A DNA stretch of 64,000 nucleotides from Caenorhabditis remanei (Eukaryota > Nematoda > Chromadorea > Rhabditida > Rhabditidae): assembly GCF_010183535.1 (NCBI RefSeq), contig NC_071333.1, forward strand, positions 1,798,001 to 1,862,000. Reading direction: 5' to 3'. The notes beneath the pieces were generated by a model. The model saw only the letters and a list, made by a program, of their open reading frames with translations, was not told where the DNA came from and made no database searches. This document shows positions 57,601-64,000 of the stretch, piece after piece. The first letter of the stretch is position 1. Each line of letters starts with the position of its first letter. A program made the position numbers and the translations under genes.

Positions 57601-57670
57601 TGTATTCCACATCTTCGGAAAAAAACTACATTAAAGAATATTAAAGCTAAAAACTATTGAATAGAAACAA

Positions 57671-58613
57671 TTATAAACCTTCTTGATTTAATCTTCTGTA
57701 TTCTTCTACGGCCAAGGGTGACACTCGCCAATTCTCCACATTGAACTCTGTGATTCTGCAGAGTTTCAAACTCTTGACGCGGGAAAGGGCAGTGTACACA
57801 GCTCCGTTGTGGGGAAGAGGGGATCCGGCCACTAAAACAACCCCATCAAACGTTTTCCCTTGCACGATGTGAATAGTCGTGGCTTCTGCTGGCGCCAGGG
57901 GAAATTGCCACCACATCTCCTTATCGTTTCTGTGGGGGATTCGATGTAGATGAATGTTCCTTCCCTTGACCCTGGAAAAAAAAAAGATTTTAAAAATTTA
58001 AAAATTGCAATTTATTAAACTTACGTCACCACCATCTCGGTCTTACTGGCTGCCTTCAGAATCCCGAGTGTGCCATTTGTAACTGAGTGGTCACGTCGCA
58101 TGTTGCGGGTGATGATCACCCTGCATCCCGGTGCCAGGAATAGTGGATGGGGGAAGGAGTGCTCCACAAACTTGTATCCTTCCGTATTTCCTGACACCGG
58201 TTTCCTGTTCACAGCCCAGTACTTGTATGCTCCTGGCATCAGGCAGATTTTCTGAAAAAAAACTTATATATACGTTCCTATTATCAAAAATAAATAGAAG
58301 CTATTACTCACCCAGCTATTAAGAGCGTCGACTTTCGCTCTCGTTGCTGCCAGGAGCGCGAACTCCTTCTCCGGGTAGGTCTCGCGGAGCTGCTCGATTT
58401 GGCTGAGAAGTCCCCCTGTACTTGTATCGAACATAGTACAGTTCCGCTTCAAAAATTTCTCAGTGATTGTGGAAATTTTCCCGAATCGAATCTCGTCCAA
58501 AACGAATTGTTCCTGGAGGTTTGGATTTCTCATATTCTCTTCCAAGCGCTCCATCGTGAACATGCTCCAGAGCCATGAATTGGGGAAGTGTGCCCCAATA
58601 AATGCTTGATGGT
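57671..58613 (-). pseudogene. PIF1/Helitron-type helicase, C-terminal fragment (cassette L cargo)
   Basis: Exons 58312-58613, 58025-58251 and 57671-57971 join in phase without stops, giving about 275 residues. Landmarks of PIF1-like superfamily 1 helicases are present in order: WSMFTMERLEENMRN (LTENMR motif), CRVIITRNMRRDHSVTNGTL (RNL/NGT motif), ATTIHIVQGKTFDGVVLV (QG motif V) and GAVYTALSRVKSLK (YVALSR motif VI). The Walker A and B part is missing upstream, where a MITE sits, so this is a truncated but otherwise undamaged C-terminus. Helitron origin is likely because such helicases dominate in nematodes; a host PIF1 paralogue is the alternative. Helitron 5' and 3' ends were not found. Confidence 0.82.
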
Positions 58614-58708
58614 CTTAAAAAAATTCATTAATATTATTTGTTGGTTTCTCTCCCCAGTTTTTTGTTTGTCTAGTGACGTTCACTCACTGAATGTGACTGA
58701 AAGTTTTT

Positions 58709-59165
58709 GAAGGAGGACTGAAGTCATATTTTTTTATTTGAGATTAAGATATTTCAGAAAATTTTGAGCAACTTTCATCATTAAAGCATATGGTAAAAAT
58801 TGCTCTAAACGCTCTAAATTTCCGTTTTCCCGGCTCAAAAGGAGCCTTCGTAGAAGAGTTTTTCCACGCAATATTCTTCCACCGTGTATTTTTCCCTTTT
58901 TTCTCTTTTTTTTTGTGATATAAATTGAAAAAAACACAAAATTTTTTGATAAAATCGAGATAATGAGGAATTGAGAAATTATTTTGTCCGAGAGGTCTAC
59001 GCGGTGGAAAAATATTGCGTGGGAAAACTCTTCCATGAAGGCTAATTTTGAGCCGGGAAAACGGAAATTTAGAGCATTTTAGCTTATGCTCCAATGATGA
59101 AAGCTGTTCAGAATTTTCTGGAGTATCATAATCTCAAATAAAAACTATGACTTCAGTCCTCCTCT
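58709..59165. mobile_element. 457-bp palindromic MITE
   Basis: Arms begin AGGAGGACTGAAGTCATA and its complement and share TTTATTTGAGATTA, GCTCTAAATTTCCG and a CCACGCAATATT(C/T)TTCCACC block. The overlapping minus-strand ORFs reflect the symmetry. It lies between leader L and the helicase fragment. Confidence 0.8.
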
Positions 59166-59595
59166 AAGAGTTTTTGAGATAATTTTTGAGTGGAAGAAGA
59201 AAAGAAGAAAAATTCAGTGAACTTGTCGGTGAGTTTTCTTTAAGTAGCGTACAAAAAGTTTGTAGCAATTTTTATGCTTCTACCAAAATGGAGAATCAGG
59301 ATAAAATCGGGTTTTTCATGAAATAATATTCAAAACTTGTGAAATATCCAAGCCTGAATTGCCTACCTACTATAAACATGTTCTAGTTTTACAGAGGATT
59401 CAAGTTAGGAATTTTTCCAATTTTTCTTCAGTGAAAGTCATTACAAAAAAAACCTACTATTTTTAAGTTCAATCTAAATAAATACCTAATACACAGAAAA
59501 ATATGTCAAAAAACCAGCTTGATAACATGTATTTTTTGGTAAGATGTTATTGAGTTGTTAAACCATTAACATTTTAAATTTTGTAAAGTACTTAC

Positions 59596-59770
59596 CTCTA
59601 ATCTAATTTGACTTGAAATAAATAAAAGCACAAAATTAGAATTTAAAAATAATCAGTTTAAATACAAGTGGACCAACATACCGTTAGCTAGTCTTGTTTG
59701 CTCTGCCGTTACTCATTATGACATTTTCTTTTATACCGTTTTCTTTACGGGGCGGAGCCACGTAGAGGGA
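59596..59770 (-). promoter_or_regulatory. Promoter/leader cassette L
   Basis: GGGGCGGAGCC box, TATA box 59728-59736, GCTAACGGTATGTTGG start region (here GGTATG instead of GGAATG) with a short uORF, tail TTTCAAGTCAAATTAGATT and donor AGAG|GTAAGT at 59595/59596. The tail frame contains a stop in this copy. Confidence 0.55.
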
Positions 59771-60550
59771 GAGACAAATAAAGAAGGCACTTTGATATTA
59801 CTATTACACTGAAATAAAAGAATGAAAGGGCAGAAGAAAAGGGGAAATAATAACGTAAGGAGTGCGAGAGGGGTGAGGTTTGAATTATATATTGAGAAAT
59901 TGGAATTTAAAAAAAATTGAATAATTTAGATAAAAATCCGCGGATCCAATTGTAGTCCTCAATCCTTGTTTTCTTCAACTACCGTATCTGGAAAGGTGAA
60001 AATAGCTTTAATGTGTTCGTTTCTCTTCGAAGAACGGATGTGATTGTGTGCCCTGAATTTCTTTTTTCAAATAACTTTTTGTATGGGTACTACTGTGAAA
60101 AAAATAAAGTTCGGCCAAGGATTTTCAAAAAAACATTTCGCGGGCCAAACACTTTAGTGCATTTGTGAATTATACGGCCGGCCGCGGCCCTCGGTTTTCA
60201 GGGCCGCCAAAGCCGCGGTTTCACCAAATTTTTGCACATCGACTAATCTTGTTGTGCTTTACACGGCCGCCTAGAAACCAAACATTTGGCGTGACTTGGA
60301 GCTTCAGTTTAATTTTTCCCCATGGTCTTCTTGACAGCATTGATGATTAGACAAAATGAAACAGCAAAATTTGAAAATCTGCAATTCCAACCATGACAAC
60401 AAATTGCACGAGAATTTTCAGAGATATCAGCCGCTCTGTCGATTTATTTTTTAACATCCATAAAATTTTTTATTTAGCACACTTTTGGTTCCTTATCGAA
60501 AAGTCACCCCATTATAAATTACAGTACCAAACTTTTGTCTCGGTATTCTT
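59771..60550. other. No gene; GC-rich repeat fragment
   Basis: A CGGCCGCGGCCC block at 60174-60190 with a CCGCCAAAGCCGCGG continuation stands out from the A/T-rich surroundings, and resembles a dispersed repeat piece. No coding structure seen. Confidence 0.35.
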
Positions 60551-60552
60551 TA

Positions 60553-60906
60553 CAGTACAAATTACAGTACAAACTAAAAAAAGGATGTCTCGGTATTCCT
60601 GATTTCCCCAAAATAAAATTTTGTGTGCAGAATATACCTAGAACTTTATTTTTGTAGTTGGTCATTTTTTGTACAAACACTTTCTAGCGAGTTACAGTCA
60701 ATTAAAGTGATCTGGTAAAAAAATCGAACTAAATCGAGAAGGAATATATTCGCTGGGATGTAACTTGCTAGAGAGTGCTCGTACAAGTAAATGACTAACT
60801 ACAAAAATGAAGTTCCACTTTGGATCTGTGTAGACCACACAAAATTTTCTTTGTGGGTTAATCAAGGATAACAGAATATCCTTTCGAAGTTGGTAATTCT
60901 TTACTG
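60553..60906. mobile_element. 354-bp palindromic Tc1/mariner-type MITE
   Basis: TA-flanked CAGTAC.. ends with complementary arms through AAAATTTTGTGTG, CTTCATTTTTGTAGTTAGTC-like and TACAAACACTTTCTAG blocks. Related to 32817-33268. The left end carries duplicated TACAGTACAAA motifs (60551 and 60563), so the start may be 12 bp further in. Confidence 0.7.
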
Positions 60907-60949
60907 TAAACAGTTCATTTATATAAACTTTTTGGTTTTTCAATTCTTT

Positions 60950-62260
60950 TTTTTACTCATACTGACCACTTTTCTTTATTTTCTGTCTCTCAATCTCTGT
61001 TTTCAAAACTTCTTTGATTTTTCAATTCACACTCCTGTTGCAAGCCATATTTGAAATAACTTTATCGTCGATAGTACACTGTTCACTTTCCCAGTTTTTC
61101 CTTTTCATCTCACCGCTCTTTGATGGTTGACCGTCTGGCTGAATCACCTTCTACCTTTTTTAAAAGTAGTGTTTGCATTGCTAGTAGCTTTACCTTTGTT
61201 TCAAACTGAGAACTCCCGCATAAAACAGTTGAATGCGCACATCGTTAAGAAAGCGCTGGGATCGCAGAGGTATCCCGAAAATGTGCTTCAAAAACACAGA
61301 GATTCCTTTTCCATCAGATTAAAGCATAATTTTGGAATCTTCAGCAATTCATCTTTCAAAATTCTTATCCTAATAAAAACTTTGATTGAACCGCTGAAGG
61401 CGGGGAGACAGGCTGGTCTAATATAATTTTATACAGTTTTTTTGTTGAGTTTTAAATAGGCAAAGACTATATCTTCATGAAATAAGTGTTTTTAGTCGAC
61501 TTTTCTCTTCAAAAACTGGTTCTAAATCGTTTAAAAAGTCACGAATGCAAACGTGCTCCATTCAAACTAGAGTTCTATTTTGTAGCAGTTTCATTTTGTT
61601 CAGTTCTATTTTAATCAGCTCTATATTGTTACAGTTTTATTCTGTTGCAGTTCTATCCTTCCGGGTTCTAAAATTGAGTACTCCCTTTGAAACGTTTTGT
61701 CCGTTTCCGGATTGAACCAAGTCATAAAAAGTTATGGGCCGTTTTCTCAAAAGTGACGACGTGAAAGATTTTTTGATATCATCGGATTCAGAAAAAATAG
61801 AGGATTCCGAACGTATTGTCCATTTCAAGATGTGAAAAAGATTAGATCTAATCTCTTCTAATTAGAATAATCATTTTACAAAATTTCCGATATTGTGAAA
61901 TGTTTTTACCGAGTTACCGCTTTTAAGAATACGCACTTTTTTGAAGGATTTTTTGAGAAAATTCAGTTTCAGAATATTTAATCAAAATTTCCGTATCAGA
62001 AACTTTGAGAAATGTAAAAATACTGAAAAAGCAGAATTTCATTGAAGTGAGAAAAAATAAAAACTAAAAAGAGAAAACATGGAAAAGTAAATAATTTTTA
62101 ACAAGAGAAAAAAACAACATAGTAACATATAAATTACTTGTAACCAGGGAAGCGTGCAAAATTATTTATCATCTTTTGATTTTATGAAATACTCAAAAAT
62201 ATTAAAGAGGTACCGAATCCTCCTAACCCAGTATGATACGTGAAGTTTGCACGTTGTTGG
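60950..62260. other. No well-supported gene
   Basis: A 99-codon plus-strand ORF at 61127-61426 starts with a hydrophobic segment (LLPFLKVVFALLVALPLF), but has no splice context, homologous copy or regulatory signal. 61570-61660 has several GTTCTAT/GTTTTAT-spaced T-rich short repeats. Otherwise featureless. Confidence 0.3.
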
Positions 62261-62268
62261 AAAATAAT

Positions 62269-62628
62269 GACTCGTGAATTGCTCGTTTTTCAGGGGTGGA
62301 ATGGTATAAGTGCGATCCCCGGCCCCGCCAAAGTTTTTTTTTTGCATTTTCGTTATGAATATTCAAGATACTTTCATGGGGGTCGCTTTTTTGAATTGAA
62401 GATTTGAAAACTGTCATACTGATTTTTCTGAGAAGAGAAAGAAATTGTGACCAAACAACCCAAACAACTTTTTCAAAAGTTTTCTCAATTTTTGATTCAA
62501 GCTCTATAAAAACTCGATATCTGAAAAAGGCACATTATTCATAAAAAAAATGAAAAACCGCAAAGAATGAAAAAAATCGCGTGGGATCAAACTACACCAT
62601 TCCACCACTGAAAAAAACTCACGAGTCA
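62269..62628. mobile_element. 360-bp MITE just 3' of the F-box gene
   Basis: Inverted ends TGACTCGTGA(A/G)TT, with GTGGAATGGT(A/G)TA and GATCCC blocks continuing the arms. It ends about 44 bp from the F-box stop codon, and so probably contributes to that gene 3' UTR. Confidence 0.7.
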
Positions 62629-62671
62629 CTACATGAAACGGTAAGCTTTTGCTTTTTTTTGAGATTTGTTT

Positions 62672-63833
62672 TCAATTCCATACAAAAAATCGTATTTGAG
62701 CGGCAGTCATCTGTATTGAAGCCCATTTGTTTCCACCATCTTGTTCAATATCGAGCCAATCGGTGCAGTCGATATCCTCAGGATCACGTTGTGGAAAGTG
62801 GATTGTTCTGAAAATTGAGACAGTTGTTATGATCTACATACTCGACAAACTTAGGATCGAGTTTGAAATATTGCGGTCTTCTCGAACCGTCCCACTGAAG
62901 TGCATTGAATTCTCTTAAAAGTGGAATCCAATTTAAGACATTCGAAAGGGGCTCTGGGTTATTTGCAATCAGTGCATGCAGTTTGTGGTATGCTTCTTTA
63001 TTTTTCCACTTGCGAATTACTTCACTCCATTGTTGGTAACAAAGAACTGAATTCTGAAGTAGCAAGAAACGACCAGAAAAATTATGCATGATTGTAGGAG
63101 TCATAGCACCAGTTCGCAGAATAGACAATCCTTCTATTTTCAATAATTTAGACTTTCTGGTAAAAACTCTACCCTGACATCTGGAACGAACTTGAACACT
63201 TTCATGATTACTGTGTATTCTTAAATAACGCTTAATGTCGGAGGTATTCAATTTTTCGCAAATGAAACTTGTGTCCTTGACATCGTTAATAATTCCAGAT
63301 AACATCAGAGTCGCGACGGAATGAATTTCTAGTTGAATACGTGGCTTGTTAGAGAACAAATATGCGCAATGGTTCTGAAGTAATACTAGCACGTTCTTTT
63401 CATTCTCTTCGAGGTGTTCCAAAGTGAAAGTAAATACTTCTGTCGATGAGTTTTTGGAACATCTGAAATCAGTTCAGATTTCAATGTTGCAAATTTATCA
63501 ATAAAAATATATCCGGAAGAAATAATCCTACCTGCATTCGATTCTTTCTCCTCCCAGTTCCTGTGATGTCATTTCGTCGACAGGAATATATGAGACGTGT
63601 TTGACTTTTGCCATGTGATGTAATTTCTCATCACTATCTGTAAATCCGACAGAAATCTGAGTCTCATTATCATCCAAAGAGTATCTTATTTTCTTCGGTC
63701 TTAATCTTATTCTTTGTACCAATTTCTTCATTTTTTGTGAACACAAACTCATCAAAAATAATTCGTTGATTTCTAATTGCTTCAATACTTCGATTTGAAC
63801 CAGAAAAGGACAACGGTTAATATGGAAAGACAT
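62672..63833 (-). CDS. F-box protein with FBA_2-type domain
   Basis: Three minus-strand exons: 63532-63833, 62842-63462 and 62672-62807 (introns 69 and 34 nt, consensus borders), 352 residues. The ATG at 63833 follows a TTTACAG acceptor, suggesting trans-splicing or a 5' UTR intron. The N-terminal F-box reads PFLVQIEVLKQLEINELFLM then SLCSQKMKKLVQ. The C-terminal FBA_2-like part has LLQNSVLCYQQWSEVIRKWK and REFNALQWDGSRRPQYFKLD, ending DWLDIEQDGGNKWASI. Such proteins recruit substrates to SKP1-CUL1 ubiquitin ligases, and the family is hugely expanded in Caenorhabditis. The 34-nt last intron is short but keeps the frame. No damage seen. Confidence 0.88.
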
Positions 63834-64000
63834 TCTGTAAATTTTTCGAAAGTTAGATAAGGTGGTTAACATAGTAAACATAAGCTGAACTATTGAACTC
63901 TGTCCCAATTTGTGGAACTCAAAAAATTATAATAAGTCGATGGAGAAAAGGAGAATGGAAATCAAACTTTTCTTTTCAAATATATTGAGTCGGAAAGTCA

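Noticed and set aside
61127..61426. Secreted 99-residue protein
   Set aside because: A hydrophobic start alone is weak; there is no promoter, splice site or second copy, and composition matches surrounding non-coding DNA.

Overview
The window looks like a gene-poor, repeat-rich chromosome arm of a Caenorhabditis-type nematode. Evidence: an intact SRU-class seven-transmembrane chemoreceptor and an intact F-box/FBA_2 gene, many short introns with TTTTCAG acceptors, high A+T content, and several Tc1/mariner- and Tc4/Tc5-like fold-back elements. The species cannot be named from the sequence.

Layout. 0-9 kb holds promoter/leader cassettes with decayed or short genes, and a zinc-finger-like relic. 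9.36-17.76 kb is a 141-bp satellite of about 48 units, split at 11,498-13,053 by one 1,556-bp near-perfect palindrome flanked by TA. 18-27.9 kb carries an inverted pair of decayed gene segments around cassette D, plus other unrecognised coding remnants. 28.4-29.8 kb is the sru gene. 31.7-43.1 kb holds five more cassettes, interleaved with palindromic MITEs and an RGS-domain pseudogene. 44.4-48.9 kb is a three-unit tandem duplication containing exact-period 231-bp repeats with a conserved hairpin. 49-59.8 kb holds a retroviral-type glycoprotein C-terminal remnant, a G/C-rich transposon with a 71-bp minisatellite, an uncharacterised gene, and the C-terminal part of a PIF1/Helitron-type helicase. 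60-64 kb has two more MITEs and the F-box gene.

The main unexplained structure is a repeated promoter/leader cassette, present as at least 12 complete copies (11 on the minus strand, one on the plus strand). Each copy has a GC box, a TATA box, a GGAATG-type start region opening a very short upstream ORF (in copy L the motif reads GGTATG), an A/T-rich leader and, in 11 of 12, a consensus splice donor. Each cassette lies upstream of different coding cargo: an RGS fragment, a helicase C-terminus, a glycoprotein C-terminus, an acidic/basic short protein, coiled-coil exons and others. In five copies the last leader codons run in frame into the cargo, and only one copy (H) keeps an ATG there. Several cargos carry single in-frame stops. 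I cannot tell whether this is a decaying lineage-specific gene family, a fragment-capturing mobile element, or a promoter module spread by segmental duplication.
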